A DNA stretch of 23,374 bases from positions 1-23,374 of the forward strand of contig JBHIFE010000012.1 of NCBI GenBank assembly GCA_046760985.1. The letters are read 5' to 3'. The notes beneath the pieces are model-generated. The model was not told the origin of the DNA and made no database searches. It worked only from the letters and a program-made list of their open reading frames with translations. Source of the stretch: JBHIFE01 sp046760985. GTDB lineage: Bacteria > Chloroflexota > Dehalococcoidia > Dehalococcoidales > RBG-16-60-22. The translations under genes and the position numbers were made by a program. Each line of letters begins with the position of its first letter. Positions within the stretch are counted from its first letter, which is position 1. Positions 23,291 to 23,374 of this stretch are shown here, in pieces.

Positions 23291-23320
23291 GACTGAGGGT
23301 CTGGAACTCTCAGTCTTTTT
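23291..23320 (+). terminator. Rho-independent terminator after recO
   Basis: GACTGAGGGT (23291-23300) pairs with ACTCTCAGTC (23306-23315), ten pairs including one G-U, around a five-base loop. TTTTT follows immediately at 23316-23320. Confidence 0.85.
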
Positions 23321-23340
23321 ACTATATTATTAGGACAGAA

Positions 23341-23374
23341 ATGGCTACCAGATTAGAGAGTATAGTCCAGCAAC
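23341..23374 (+). CDS. Start of an unidentified gene (3' truncated)
   Basis: ATG at 23341 opens a frame reading MATRLESIVQQ to the window end. AGGAC about 8 bases upstream is an acceptable ribosome site, and the frame follows a terminator, as a new transcription unit would. Eleven residues are too few to name it. Confidence 0.5.
   Translation, partial: MATRLESIVQQ

Overview
The window reads as a bacterial chromosome segment packed with co-oriented genes. Gene content (a corrinoid salvage operon, a two-gene recombination/replication cluster, NAD-dependent ligase), frequent TTG starts, moderate GC and AGGAGG/GGTGA-type ribosome sites suggest a member of the Chloroflexota, probably near the Dehalococcoidia. 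That placement is inferred from content and was not tested by phylogeny.

Region 1 (1-6433) is the distal part of a corrinoid uptake and nucleotide-loop assembly operon: an ABC importer ATPase cut by the window edge, then cbiB, cobD, cobT, cobS, cobC, a COG2102/DUF71 PP-loop ATPase and cobU. Together they convert cobyric acid or cobinamide to a complete cobamide: CobD makes the aminopropanol phosphate linker, CbiB attaches it, CobU activates it with GTP, CobT makes the lower-ligand riboside phosphate, CobS joins the halves and CobC removes a phosphate. The cobU reading frame has no ATG, GTG or TTG in front of its P-loop.

Region 2 (6434-9537) holds ligA, pth and a small AT-rich membrane protein. 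Region 3 (9562-14338) is a tight operon behind a good promoter: a Rossmann-fold TIGR00725/LOG-like protein, enolase, a three-Cys-motif-partner (TcmP)-like protein, a 2-hydroxyacyl-CoA dehydratase-type subunit, and glyceraldehyde-3-phosphate dehydrogenase.

Region 4 (14339-19719) is the most unusual part. Two tubulin/FtsZ-superfamily GTPases (391 aa each, about three quarters identical by my ungapped count) flank two opposite-strand genes for long helical repeat proteins. One is built from eleven uninterrupted 11-residue repeats. The other is built from 25-residue units that lengthen by 11, 22 and 33 residues in three consecutive units. Both GTPase genes have matching TTGACA-18-TAAAAT promoters. 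Both proteins end in KDIPSLL, which resembles the C-terminal docking peptide of FtsZ (DIPAFL or DIPTFL). I read this as a candidate cytoskeletal or membrane-associated filament module.

Region 5 (19896-23374) is dnaX-ybaB-recR, a 26-codon ORF resembling the start of a TrmO-type protein, recO, a clear rho-independent terminator and the first codons of another gene. No tRNA, rRNA, CRISPR array, transposon or riboswitch was recognised, and no gene-free stretch exceeds about 220 bases.
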